Numbered from the stretch's first letter, positions 45,936-57,893 are shown. The stretch: DNA of 64,000 nucleotides from Sorex araneus (GCF_027595985.1 NC_073305.1:150910423-150974422), one strand, 5' to 3'. Notes: a model not told the origin generated them from the sequence alone. Translations and numbers: made by a program.

Positions 45936-48603
45936 TCTGTTACAACTTTTTGAGGGATAAATATGAAATGCATTTTTTTCCAATTTTCCATTTTTTTCCC
46001 ATTTACTTTCCTCTCAACTGGTTTGAAAGTGACTCCCTTATGAATAGATCTGCTGACTTGAGTTTTTGGTTGATAGTTCAGTCTACTTTTGGAATATGTT
46101 CTGTCTCAAAAGAAATCTTTCCTCCCCTTTCACATTACTTCTTGGAAATACTCTCTGCATCCCTAACATTTCTCCAAACTGTTTGACCCTCAACATCCCC
46201 AGTGGCACTGTCAAAGCCAGGTTCTCTTTGTTCTGATGAGAAAAGAAAGGCAAACTCTTGTCTGAATTTTCTTTCAAGCTTCTCTCCTATGCCCCCTAGG
46301 TAGTGGGTCAAAAATAAGCACCTTTTCTTTCTGCTCATAATTCTTTCATGCTTTTTATTAACCTGGGTGGTGAAGTTTTCCCCTAAGAGCAGATAGTTAA
46401 TGGCGTTCACTTTTGTGGTGGGTAGTTTTTTTTCTAAAACAGTACTCTCAATTTTGGAAGCCCATCAATATTATCCATCATTATAAATGGTTAAAAATAA
46501 TAATTAAGGAGAAAATAACTCTCCATAGCATTTCATTGAATAGAGAGAGAGAATTACAAATTGGTGTGGCCAGCAAAAAGTATTTATAAATAATATAGAA
46601 AATAGAACCTAGGAGAGACAATAGAAAATATGATACATCCTCACTGTCATCAACAGGTTCTGGGAAACAGTGACTTTTAGCAAAAGAAATACGTAAGGAA
46701 AAATGCAAGTTTGTTAGGGTGCACAGGATTGAATTTTTCCTCATAAGTGACATTATAAGAAGGCCTGTCATATCTGCCTAGGGTATCACAGTCACCTGTT
46801 CTTTGAGGTAAGGAGAAATAGGAAAGGAGTTGATTTGACGCTTGAAGATCTCACAGTTGGGTTTGCACTTGGAAGTTGTAGTGAAACACAGCTGCTAATC
46901 TGTGTTTCTGGTCATGTGGAGCATTTATAGGGAGAAGACAGTCACCTAAGTATCAGTTTTCTGACACAGCCCTTGGGAAAGGAGTAGCTCCATCTTGGTC
47001 CTAGAAGTTTATTTCACCACTCATGGGTTTTCATAAAATTAATCAAGGCAGAATATCTGGGGAGTGGGGTCACCTATAGGTGACCTGTGGAAAAGGGGGG
47101 AAATAACACCTATTAATGACATATTTAACAACCTGTCATCAAATGCAGAAGCCCAGGCATGAGAGACGAAAAAATCTGGTTTAAGTTACATAAGCAGTCA
47201 TTTTTAGAGTGGGAGTCCAAAGGTGCCCTAAACCCCATAATTTCCCATTTTCCCATAATTTCCCCCTTGTAATGTTAATGAGCATGACCTGTATCTGCCC
47301 TTTGATACTCTTTCCTTCTTTTCTCTCCCTTTTCTCTCTTTCTCTTTCCTCCCTCCCTCCCTCTCTCCCTCCCTTGTGTAATCACGAAATAAATAAGTGA
47401 GTGCAGCAGCGGTGGTGGTCTCTGTTGCCCACCATGTGCATTCGCTGGTCATGTGCCCCTTCCCCATTCTGGCCTGCAGCCGCTGCCAGCCAGCAGACAC
47501 ATGATGGAGGGAGCAGGGCCACCAGGTTGGTTGGTGATCTGTTGCCTTTTATTCCGTTCTCTCATGCACTTGTTCCAGTCTCACTAAGCTCCCCATTCCA
47601 GTCTCACACTGTGCCCCATTCCCTTTTCCTCCTGTCGCCTGTACTAGTCTCTCTGCGCTCCATCTCGTCTCACTACCTTGGTCTAGCCCCAACCTCTAAG
47701 CATTTAGGGTAGCAACTACATCTAGGTGAGGTAGCACAATCAATGTATGAAAGCCCTTCCTTCTGAGGGAAGCTTTTCTAAGATAAGACAAAGATCTCCT
47801 ACAGCCAAGATGTCTGTTCAAGGGTGAAATACCTCTAGGGGTGTGTTTCTCCTTTCCTTAGTCCAACAACCATTGAAACATTCATCTGAATTCTACTTCT
47901 TAATAATATTAGCCATTTCGTAAGGACACAGTCAGAGATACATTAAGCTTGTAGGGTGGCTCTCCTGGAGACATCTTGCTATAGATCCCAGACTACAGTG
48001 CTCAGGCCAGATTAATCTTTCCTAACACTAGCAAGGTTCTAATCCAGTTGTTACTCTTTGCATCATGACAGAATTTGTCCATGACTGTGCTCTTAATTTA
48101 CAGTTATGTATTATGGTGTTTGGCCTTGCCTATTTCTATGCCAACGTAGCTCACAGCTTGCTCTGGGTCCATCCAGTCCCTCATTGTGACCCTGCTTTTG
48201 GGGTGCTAGGAACACAGGGCAATTGAGGCTTAAGTCGAGAAAACAGATGCCCAGGAATGAATATTATTTGGAGTCAATTAACTCCCAAGTTACAAAAGCA
48301 TAGCATTAGCTGTCTTCCTGTGTCCATACAAAAATGATATTGCTCTGAAGCTAGCTATGCAAAGAACATAAGAGGAGAAAAGCAATATTTCACTTATAAA
48401 TACAAATCCAGAGATTTCTGAGGAATTTGACTTTACAAGTCATAGGTATTGCTTAGGGGAAAAAGGTGATTAACCTTTTGGGGAAGCAGAACACAGAGAA
48501 GAGGTTAAAGATAAACACAGAAGAATGGGAATGCCTCGAGAGCACTGTGAATGGTGTTACCCAATAAACCTAAGCTCTGTGAGGCCAGGAGAAACAACAA
48601 ACC
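45936..48603. other. Long repeat-poor stretch
   Basis: No SINE or L1 is recognised in 2.7 kb. 47,200-47,720 has AATAAA-type sequence, a CT-rich tract (47330-47375) and G/C-rich blocks, which might be a decayed LTR. No gene is supported. Confidence 0.4.
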
Positions 48604-48748
48604 AATGTTTTCCTACCCTTCCTCCTTCTTTCTCTTCCTTCCTTCCTTCCTTCCTTCCTTCCTTCCTTCCTTCCTTCCTTCCTTCCTTCCTTCCTTCCTT
48701 CCTTCCTTCCTTCCTTCCTTCCTTCCTTCCTTCCTTCCTTCCTTCCCT
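48604..48748. repeat. (CCTT)n microsatellite
   Basis: Roughly 30 uninterrupted tetranucleotide units from about 48635; it sits on the A-tail side of the adjoining minus-strand SINE. Confidence 0.97.
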
Positions 48749-48890
48749 CCTTTTTCCCCACATTCAGTGATGCTCAGGGCTAACTCCCAGGAGGGCTGGA
48801 GTGGGGGGAACATGGTGTCAGGGCTTTAACCTGGGTTGGGCACACACTTGCAAGGCAAGGGCCTTCTTTGTACCATCTCTTCAACCCTGA
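48749..48890 (-). repeat. SINE-A, diverged, next to (CCTT)n
   Basis: TTCCCCACATTCAGTGATGC at the left and GGGTTGAAGAGATGGTACAA in reverse at the right. Confidence 0.75.
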
Positions 48891-49549
48891 TCCACCTTTC
48901 TTTTCTGTTCTCTGCTCATCCTCAGTTTCACATATTACAGTGACCTGGAACTGGATTAGCTATGGACAGTGAATACATCTTCCCCTTACACATTTAAGAT
49001 TTATACTACTGCAAAAAGTTTGATTCTAGAGAGGTGAATTTCCTGACTTCATCAAAACCAACCCATCATTTTCTAGATGGAGTCAGTGGTTACAGAGAAG
49101 AACTGAAAACCAGAGGGTGTAGATGGCATTGCTATAAAGAACTTCAGAAAATTCCTCATAGTATGAAACAAGGAAAAGAAAGGCAACAATTATGGCCTTC
49201 CTTGCTTAAAGCCATTCCTGGGGTTATGTTACTGATTGGCATACACGGTTAGTAAGCAATTATTATTCTTGCATCACTTGCTAACACAGTTGACCTGGCT
49301 AATTCTTTCTTCCTTGAAGATTCACTGAAGCAAACACTATCAAGAAAACTTTCCGTTCTCTCCTCATCCATCTTCTTACATAGAATTTATCTTATCTCTT
49401 TCCAGGAAACATTTGTTTATTCACCTTCAAAGCAGAGCATGGACTTTCTGGGTGAAAAAGATCATGTCCTTTACCTATATCCTTAAGCTTTAGTGTGGTC
49501 CTGGCACACAGAGCACATTTCATAACTATTTTGAATGACTATATTTTTA

Positions 49550-49731
49550 TTTATTTTTTATGTTTTTTTTGCTTTTTGGGTCACACCTGGCAATACTCAG
49601 GGTTATTCCTGGATCTACACTCAGGAATGACCCCTGGCGGTGCTCAGGGGACCATATGGGACGCTGGGAATCGAACCCGGGTCGGCCGCGTGCAAGGCAA
49701 ACGCCCTACGCTGTGCTATCGCTCCAGCCCC
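49550..49731 (-). repeat. SINE-A, perfect 17-bp TSD
   Basis: GAATGACTATATTTTTA at 49533-49549 and 49732-49748. Near-consensus copy: GGGCTGGAGCGATAGCACAG on the minus strand, B box GGGTTCGATTCCCAGCGTCC. Confidence 0.97.
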
Positions 49732-49748
49732 GAATGACTATATTTTTA

Positions 49749-50890
49749 AATGAATAATAATAACAGATGACATTAGCGCAGTGGTAGTAGCTTAAAATTT
49801 TATAAATCAGAAAAATGAGTCAGAGTTTAGATGAAGGTTAGATGACTCAAGCTAGAAAGTCATTAACTATTTTTAGCTCCTTTTAACCACTGGGCGTCAA
49901 CCCTAACCTGGTCTTTTCTTTCCAAAGTAGAGAAGGTTGGGCAATTGAGCAGACTCTGAAAGTGATTTAATCACTGATTCTGATTAGTCACTTGGCACAT
50001 CGTCAGGTACTATCACTAGGCGTATTTAAGAAGACCTATTCTGGGTGTGCTATAGAACAACTGTGACAACAATAATGAGAAATCAGGGATCTCTTCAACA
50101 GAACAAAACACACTGACATGTTGATACAGAAGAGAGGAAATCAGGAGTGTTCCTTCTTTTAGAAAAAAGCAAGACCCCATTCATGTTTACTGGTCTTAAT
50201 CTCTATGGTAGCTTAGACTCCAGTAAAGTAGAACTTACTGGCTAGCTCATTGTTTATTCAACAACTCTTTCTTCAAGTTGTGACCTTGCATAAGGTTCTT
50301 TAATAGAAAGAATGGGTTAATAGATATGAATATTCAAAATACAGAAAAAATGCCAACTTTTCAAGAGCAATATTTTACTTTATAGCTTAAGATTATAGAT
50401 GTTAAGATAAATGTGAAGTCTATAAGAGTTGAAGACCTAAGGAATTAAAATATTTGTTGAATATCTCATAAAATATCATATGCTGATATTTCAGAATCCT
50501 TGGCATACATTCTCCTTATGTTACCAGGCCAGGTTAGGCCAGTTTCTAGGCTATATAATAAACATGGAATCTGTAAGAATCTGTAAGTAATCAGCATCAA
50601 CTCTCTGAATACACACACACAAACATATATATATATATACACATATAGATATATATAATCTGAAATCCCTATGCCCTGCCTGACAGATAATTAATCTGTC
50701 ATGTTTAAAGAGATCAACTTCAAGTCTTTTCTCTTAAAACATGATGGCTTTATGAACCTCAAGCAGAATCTATAGATTTGGATAAACAAATAGAGTTACT
50801 GGTTATTTACAAATTTCAACTTGTAAATTTTCCTTCACACTAAGCTTTATTGGTATCACCAGAATCATTAGAATGCTTCCATGAGCATTC
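49749..50890. other. No gene or repeat recognised
   Basis: Unique-looking apart from a short CA/AT low-complexity patch at 50610-50660. Confidence 0.4.
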
Positions 50891-50893
50891 TCG

Positions 50894-51178
50894 ACACGGG
50901 CACTGTCACTGCCACTGTCACTGTCATCCCGTTGCTCATAGATTTGTTCGAGCAGGCATGTCTCTCATTGTGAGACTTATTGTTACTGTTTTTGGTATAT
51001 CCAATACACCATATACAATACGGCATATACAATATCTATGGGTAGCTTACCAGGCTCTGCCATGTGGGCTCGATACTCTTGGTAGCTTTCCGGGCTCTCC
51101 AAGAGGGGCGGAAGAACTGAACACCGGTCGGCCACATGAAAGGCAAAAGCCCTACCACTGTGCTATCATTCCAGCCCT
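50894..51178 (-). repeat. SINE-B with a local internal expansion
   Basis: Tail side CACTGTCACTGCCACTGTCA at the left; head GGGCTGGAATGATAGCACAG on the minus strand. About 25 extra bases near 51005-51035 repeat CATATACAATA, an internal tandem duplication not seen in the other copies. Confidence 0.9.
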
Positions 51179-51544
51179 ATTGTTCCAGCCCTGGACACAG
51201 TCCTGAAAAATTTGGGTGGGCAAATGCCTTTCTTCTCAGCTGGTATCAAAAAAGCAATAATCGACCTTCTTTCAGTTTTTAAATTGCAAACAACTACAAA
51301 TAAATATTTTTGTAAGGAGGATGTGCGGAGCCATTTGCTGTTTTAAACAGTTCTTGAAAATGGTGTTGACGTGCTGTCCAGTGGCCTAAGTGCAGGGAGG
51401 CTGTTTTGTAGCCTTAGGAAGAAAATTCATACTTTCATAGGCTTGATAAGTTTCATTCAAGTATGGGTGATAAGGCTGTGGACCCTAAGATCAGTGCTAG
51501 TGAGTCAACCTTATATACTGAGTAAAATTCATTTTTTTGTTTTT

Positions 51545-51707
51545 TTAAAAGTTGATTCAGTGAGATATACAGCTACAAAGTTGTTCATAATTATGTTTCA
51601 GTCATAAAATGTTCCAACACCCGTCCCTTCACCAGTGTACATTTCCCACCACCAATGTTCCCAGTTTCCCTCCGATCCCCTCACTCCACCTCTATGGCAG
51701 GCACTTT

Positions 51708-51756
<49 letters not shown>

Positions 51757-52990
51757 TTTGGGCATTATGGTTTGCAACACAGATACTGAAAGGTTATAGG
51801 CTTATCCCTTTACCTACCCTCAAGAACACTCAGTTCTCGTGCAGAGTGATCATTTCTAACCATTATTATCATATAGTCCCTCCTCTATTCTAACTGCCTT
51901 TCACCCCACATACACTGTGGCAAAGCTACCAACCCTTGAACAGTTCTTCTGGCCCCTGTTTTTCCTGGCCTTAGATATTAATCTCACATATTATTTTTTA
52001 TAGCCCACAAATGGAGTGCAGTCATTCTATATTTGTCCCTCTCCTTCTGACTCATTTCACCCAGCATGATACTCTCCGTGTCCATCCATTTATAAGCAAA
52101 TTTTATGACTTTATTTTTCCTAAAAGCTGCATAGTATTCCATTGTGTAGATGTACCATAGTTTTCTTTATCTAGTAATCTGCTCTTGGGTACTCAGGTTG
52201 TTACCAGATTTTACCTGGTGTGAATAGTGCTGTAATGAGTATAGAAGTGCACATGGTAATTCTGCTGTGTTTTTGGGCCCCCGAGATATATTACTACAAG
52301 TGGTCTTGCAGAGTCAAATGCGAGCTAAATTTCTGTATCTTTGGAGAATATCCATATTGTTTTGTCTATATTGTTTTCCAAAAAAAGGTCGACATTCTCA
52401 CCATCAATGAATGGAAGTCCTTTCTCCCTGCATCCACACCAGAACTGATGTTCTTCTTTTGGTTGTGTGTCAGTCTCTGTGGTATGAGATATCTCATTGT
52501 TGTTTTGATTTGCATCTCCCTAATGATTAGCAATGTAGTGCATTTTTCATGTGTCTTTTGGTCATTTGTATTTCTTTTTTTTTCTTTTTGGGTCAAACCC
52601 GGCAATGCACGGGGGTTACTCCTGGCTCTGCACTCAGGAATTACTCCTGGAGGTGCTCAGGGGACCATATGGGATGCTGGGAATCAAACCCGGGTCGGCC
52701 GCGTGCAAGGCTAATGCCCTACCCGCTGTGCTATTGCTCCAGCCCCTGTATTTCTTCTTTGAGGAAGTTTCTGTCCATTTCTTCTCCCCATTTTTTGATG
52801 CGGTTGGATGATTTTTTCTTGTAAAGTTTTACCAGTGCCTTACATATCTTTTATATTAACCCCCTATCAGATGAGTATTGGATAATCTTTCCCATTCCGG
52901 GGACTGTCTATGTATCTTGGTCACTATTTTTTTTTTGAGGTGCAGAAGCTTCTTGGTTTAATGTAGTACTATTCTTTATCTTTGCTTCCA
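51545..52990 (-). mobile_element. Old L1 3' end with ORF2 C-terminus, carrying a younger SINE
   Basis: GATTCAGTGAGATATACAGC near 51556 is the 3' UTR end. ORF2 residues [16 protein letters not shown] and QRLTHNQKK lie on the minus strand at about 52440-52560. A (CT)n at 51711-51754 lies within the 3' UTR. The SINE-A at 52577-52746 splits ORF2; further ORF2 sequence continues to about 52990, where a (TG)n begins. Confidence 0.85.
52577..52746 (-). repeat. SINE-A nested in L1, 10-bp TSD
   Basis: TGTATTTCTT at 52567-52576 and 52747-52756 are the TSDs. The minus strand reads GGGCTGGAGCAATAGCACAG with a near-consensus body, much younger than its host L1. Confidence 0.93.
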
Positions 52991-53020
52991 CTTATTTGGT
53001 CCACTTGCTTGTGCTTGTGA

Positions 53021-53172
<152 letters not shown>

Positions 53173-53509
53173 GAGGTGCAGAGAGAGAGAGTGGGTGTGA
53201 GTGTGGGTTGTTGGGGGTGGGTAACCCACTTATTCGTGAGGTTTGCACATTCTGGCTGATGTGTTAGTGGTGGGTTGCACTCATGACCACCTGGTTCCTA
53301 CACCATTAGTTGTGACACTCCCAGGTCATGCACACACCTGGCTGATTGCAAGAGATCACAACATTTTGTTGAGGTTCTAGGCTGCCCAGAGCATGTAGTG
53401 TCTGAGACCACTCTGGGTGTATGTGGACTGCTCTAGGATAGAACTCATGGCCTTACCCTCAAGCCTTTTAACTTATGAGTCACCCCAGGCCCCAATAAGT
53501 ATTTGTTTT

Positions 53510-53640
53510 GCTTATTTGGGTTTCATTTTTTGTTTTTTGGGCCAACCTGGTGGCTCTCAGGCCTTGCACGTGGCTCTATTTTCAAGGATCCCTCCTGGCA
53601 GACACCCTACTCGGAACATTATCTCTCTGGACCTAAAAAA
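53510..53640 (-). repeat. Old SINE-A fragment
   Basis: TTTTTTGGGCCAACCTGGTG and GGCTCTATTTTCAAGGATCC follow SINE-A order in reverse, with the head region lost. Confidence 0.45.
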
Positions 53641-53682
53641 AAAGTATTTTTAACCTGAAATCACACATAAAACGATTCAATA

Positions 53683-53879
53683 GGGGCTGGAGTGATAGCA
53701 CAGCGGGTAGGGCGTTTGCCTTGCACGCGGCCGACCTGGGTTCAAATCCCAGCATCCCATATGGTCCCCCGAGCACCACCAGGAGTAATTCCTGAGTGCA
53801 TGAGTCAGGAGTGACCCCTGTGCATTGCCGGGTGTGACCTAAAAAGCAAAAAAAAAAAACAAAAACAAAAACAAAAAAA
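53683..53879 (+). repeat. SINE-A, 14-bp TSD, just upstream of the CpG island
   Basis: AAAACGATTCAATA at 53669-53682 and 53880-53893. Near-consensus body, ending in A-rich units with interspersed C (AAAAAC). Confidence 0.96.
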
Positions 53880-53929
53880 AAAACGATTCAATATTTATCA
53901 ATTGATAAAATGTTGGAACCGGAGGGTCA

Positions 53930-55030
53930 GAGGAACCAAATTCTACTTTCCCATAGAAGCAAAGACTCGCTACTGTTCTTTCCCGGTGCAATTCGCCCTG
54001 GAACCACCGACTTCAGAACCCATCTCCGTGGGGACTTGCTGGCAGCCGCCCCGCTTTGGAGTTGGGGCCCCGAGCCGGGAGTGGGCGCTGTCCGCGCAGC
54101 CGCCGGCAGGTGGCGCCCAGCGGCGGACTCCTTGGCGACACTTTGGGGCCAGGTGGAAGGGGCGGAGGTATCCAGACACGGCCAGTGGTGGCTGTCCGAC
54201 GGCCCCCCACCCCCTCCGCGCCGTGCAAGCCACACGGGAGCCGGGAGCGGACGCGAGCGGCGGGGCCTGCCGCATTTCCAGCTCGGGCACAGCCGCGTGC
54301 GACTCCGGCGAAGGACCCCCCGGCGCTCAGTCCGAGATCGGGCAGCATGGAGCCGCAGGCGCGAGGTGAGTGGTGGCCGACCCGCGCGCGCCGAAAGCCG
54401 CCGTTCCCTGCAGCACCCAACTTTCCTTTCGGACCGAGCGGACCCTGCGGACTCGCCGCCCCTGCGCGCCCGCCCGCGGGATCGATTCCTGCACCCCCCC
54501 CACCAAAAAAAAAACTCACGATTCGCCGAGAAGCAGGAGAGGAGCGGGGAAATCGCGTGCCCCCCGCTGCAGGATGGGCGCCCCCGAAACGCGCATCCTC
54601 TTCCCCCCCCCCCCCCCGGGCTAATCGCGGCAGCCCGCAGACCTGTTGTGCGGGGTGCGGGCTCCGGGTTTGCGTCTCGGTGCCCTCCGAGCAGCGGGGA
54701 GGGAGGGAGGGAGGGAGGGAGGGTGGGCGACTGGCCCGGCCCCGAGCTCTGGTTCGCGCCTGCAGCGTCCGGATTCGGGGCCGAGCGGGGACCCCGCCGC
54801 CGTGTCCCGCTGGCTGGAGGCTCTAGCGCTGGGCCCGGGTTTGCCCGGGGCCGCGAGGGGAGCCCGGTGGGGCCGCGGGGCCCCTGCGGATCGCCACGTG
54901 CGTCCGTCCGGGGTCCCCCTGGTCCCGGCGCTGGTGGGGGGGCTCCCAGAGGGGCCGGCCGCGGCTGTGCGAGCCCAGTCTTCCTGGAGGAGGGCCACTC
55001 TTGGCTCGGGCACAGGGAATGTCGATGGAA
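53930..55030 (+). promoter_or_regulatory. CpG island (promoter of a + strand gene)
   Basis: GC content and CpG density jump at about 53,990 and fall near 55,030, against AT-rich surroundings. GC-box-like AGGGGCGGAGG lies near 54155 and poly-C and (GGGA)n tracts near 54601-54723. No TATA box is evident. It encloses the ATG/splice-donor exon at 54347-54365, so it is taken as a housekeeping-type promoter. Transcription start is unknown. Confidence 0.85.
54347..54365 (+). CDS. Probable first coding exon (MEPQAR...), gene not identified
   Basis: ATG in a strong context (GGCAGCATGG) is followed by Glu-Pro-Gln-Ala-Arg and one further base; then GCGAG|GTGAGT gives a consensus donor at 54366. The upstream GC-rich sequence would be the 5' UTR. 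Phase 1 at the donor means the next exon must start with two bases of a codon. No later exon is seen in the remaining 9.6 kb, so intron 1 would extend past the window. Open frames of 250-380 codons through the island are products of low stop-codon frequency in GC-rich DNA. The gene could instead have a non-coding first exon. Confidence 0.5.
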
Positions 55031-56763
55031 TCGTGCAATAAATTACAAATAAATAAATAAATAAATAAATAAATAAATTTTAGAAAGGGAATAGCTGCAG
55101 CTTGGGAAGGAAGCGGGCGGCTTTGGAACCAGAGACACGGGTCCGAAGATCGTCGACTTTGGATTCTTTGGGGAGCACCACCAGGAAGGGAGGGTTGCGG
55201 AATTTAGCCCTCCGAGTAGTTATGAACATCTGGTTTCACGCTTTAGGAAATTTGGTGAGGGTTTCTAATATAAAAGAACGGGGGGAGGAAGGACCGAAAG
55301 AGAGAGAGAGAGAGGAAAAAGAGAAAGAACGAAAGGAAGGAAAAAGAGAGGAAGAAAGGAGAAAGAGAGAGAGGGAAGAGGTCCTTGAGTCCGCGCACCA
55401 CTCGCCCTCTAGGGGCAGAAACGTCCTGCCCGAGTGGCCGGAGCGGCTCTGGGGGTGGGGGGGTGGGGGGGTGAGCGAACGGGCCTGGAGCCCAACAGGT
55501 GCCCGCCCCGGCTTTGCCCCGAACCGCGCCGAGCATCCCGACCCTCCCTTACTTCCAGCAGCCAAGATTTTCCTGCCGGTTGGGGCGCCGCTTCCTTTTA
55601 TTTATTTATTTATTTATTTATCTATCTATCTATCTATTTATTTATTTATTTATTTATTTATTTATTTGTTTGTTTGTTTGCACAAATCCTCACCCCTTTT
55701 TGCATTCTCCAAGAAAGGAGTATTTCTCCAAGACAGAGGGGCTGAGAGGGTGGAGACTTTGCTTCCCCCCAAACTGTAGCGGGGAGCACACGAACTTTGC
55801 TCACCCGACTCACAGATGAGAAGTGTTTGGAGATGCGTCCACGATCAAATCGCAGCTCAGTGGGTCTGCCACTCTGCACCCTGGGGTTTGGTGGTTTTGG
55901 AAGCTTGCCCGCGTGGTTGTTACTCAGGAAGGCAGGAGAGAAAACTAGAGCAGATAGGGAATGTTCCTGCACGTTCGGATACTGAACTGCTGCTCTCTTG
56001 GGTCTGCTTTACGTCTGAGAGTCACTGGACACGTATGCCAAGGCGTTCCTTTGCCAAGCGCAGTGCTGGGAGGAATAAACACGGACTTGATTTCTGCTTC
56101 AGGAACTTTTAGGAGAGGGAGAGGCATTCATGTGATGAGTTATTTGATCAGCTTGAAAGAGCAGCCACGTCAATAGGGTGAAAGAAAGGCCCGGAGTTGC
56201 AGTCGCCTGAGAAAAACTTTAGGTCTAGTAAGCGAGGGCCCACATAATGTAAGTGGTTTACTGGACACCTTTGTTCTTTGTGCGTTAGTTGGGCAGACTC
56301 CTGCAGCACTGCTAGTGGTAGCTATCGGTTCCCTTCCACCAAGGGGAGCAAAGGTTACTTCATAAATGGAAGATTCACCTGAAGTTCCCACCCTTGCTGC
56401 TTTTGCCACTCTTCCGAAATCTTGGGGTAGGCATATCCAGAGAGCGTGAGACACACTAGATAAGGGACAAATGACATCATCCTAGGGAGACAGGTTAGGG
56501 AGTTGGTCAGCTGAGAGGTGAGAGGGGCTCGTAGGAAAGCTTGGGAGAAATCAAAATAGCTTAGATTGGTTATGGAAGAGGGCAGTGCCAAGGATGACCC
56601 TAAATGTATACTTTTAGTAAATGAGTATTTGCTCCTTAAATCTTCATTTCTTCATCACCTCCACCCCCATGTTTAAAATTCTTTAAGACCTATGTATACA
56701 AAAGACCAGCAGCATACAAAATTTCCGATGGATAATAAAATGTCACAAAATATTATAGTTTAT
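55031..56763 (+). other. Presumed intron 1, proximal part
   Basis: Contains (AAAT)n at 55041-55078, purine-rich GA tracts at 55290-55380 and (TTTA)n/(TCTA)n at 55592-55680. No SINE or LINE and no exon are recognised. Confidence 0.5.
55592..55680. repeat. (TTTA)n with (TCTA)n core
   Basis: TTTA units flank four TCTA units near 55621 and a TTTG ending near 55668. Confidence 0.96.
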
Positions 56764-56775
56764 ACAGTTTACATT

Positions 56776-57015
56776 GGGCTGGAGCGATAGCACAGCGGTA
56801 GGCCGTTCGCCTTTCACGCGGACGACCTGTGTTCGATTCCTCCACCCCTCTTGGAAAGCCCGGCAAGCTATCGAGAGTAGAGAGCCCACAGGGCAGAGCC
56901 TGGCAAGCTACCCATGGCGTATTGGATGTGCCATAAATAATAACAAATAAGTCTCACAATCGAGAGACGTTACTGGTGCCCGCTCGAACAAGACGATGAG
57001 CAACGGATGAGAGTG
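56776..57015 (+). repeat. SINE-B, 12-bp TSD
   Basis: ACAGTTTACATT at 56764-56775 and 57016-57027. GGGCTGGAGCGATAGCACAG begins the copy; it ends GAGCAACGGATGAGAGTG with no A tail. Confidence 0.95.
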
Positions 57016-57204
57016 ACAGTTTACATTAAGGGATCCCCCTCACCACTCCCTCCCACCACCAAAAAAAGAGAAAAAAAAGAAGTTGAGACTTGTGTGCTTT
57101 TATATATATAATATATACATATATATACCTGTACAAATATATTTCCCCCTAAGATTGGTTACCTTCCACTTTAAACCCTATTAAATGTGGTACACTGCTC
57201 TTGG

Positions 57205-57790
57205 GATATGAGTGGTGTGAGGTATGAGATGTCCAGGAATAGATTCCCTTGTGGGTGAGGCCCAAGTGTGTGGAGAGTGGTTGAGTTCTGGAAGTTTTCA
57301 GCTGCTGTGGCTGGCTCCATTGAGGCAGGGAGGGGCCTCACCCACCTCACTTAGGGTTGTCCTAAATGAAACAGCCTGACTCGGGGTCCGGTGGCATGGC
57401 TATGTTGTGTTGCTTTTTGCTCTCTTCCAAGAGACTTATAAGGAGTCTCTGAATCATGTTGATGAGATTACCTGGCGCCAGCCAGAGGTGGCTTGTGGAC
57501 CTTACTGCCAAGTTGCCAGAAACGAGGAGATGGGGGGAAGTCACCCATTCCCAGTTCTGTTGAACTGAACTCAGAGTTTTCAGTCACAAGTCCCGAATAA
57601 CTGGGTTTGCTGTAGATTCCCCACCCTTCCCCCCGAAAGCAGCTGTGAGCAGGGTGGTGGTTGAGTTCTGGAGATTTTTAGCTATCAGGGCTGGCTCCAC
57701 TGGGGTGGGGAGGGAAACTCACCTGCCCCCTCCGGGTTGCCTCAAATGAAACAGCCTGATGCAGGGTCCTGCAGCATTGCTATGGTGTGT
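57205..57790 (+). repeat. Unclassified GC-richer repeat with internal duplication
   Basis: GGTTGAGTTCTGGAAGTTTT near 57280 recurs as GGTTGAGTTCTGGAGATTTT near 57658. GAAACAGCCTGA recurs at about 57367 and 57747. Each copy also shares GGCTGGCTCCA and a GGGAGGG...CTCACC block. GATGAGATTACCTGGCGC near 57461 links it to the retroposon at 32110. No coding is seen. Confidence 0.6.
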
Positions 57791-57893
57791 CCAATATTTT
57801 TCTTTTAAATGTAACTGACATAGCAGAGAGCAAATTTGGTTTTAAAAGGCAGCATTTCTCTGAAACATTTAGTATTTCTTTCTCTCTTCCTTT

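Noticed and set aside
50896-50940. Tandem CACTGTCACTGCCACTGTCA string as a separate microsatellite or CRISPR-like array
   Set aside because: It is the short repeated 3' end of a minus-strand SINE-B; there are no spacers.
53910-55052. 380-codon open frame through the CpG island
   Set aside because: GC-rich DNA has few stop codons; several frames on both strands are open, it crosses the consensus donor at 54366 and has Arg/Pro/Gly-rich composition without any domain.
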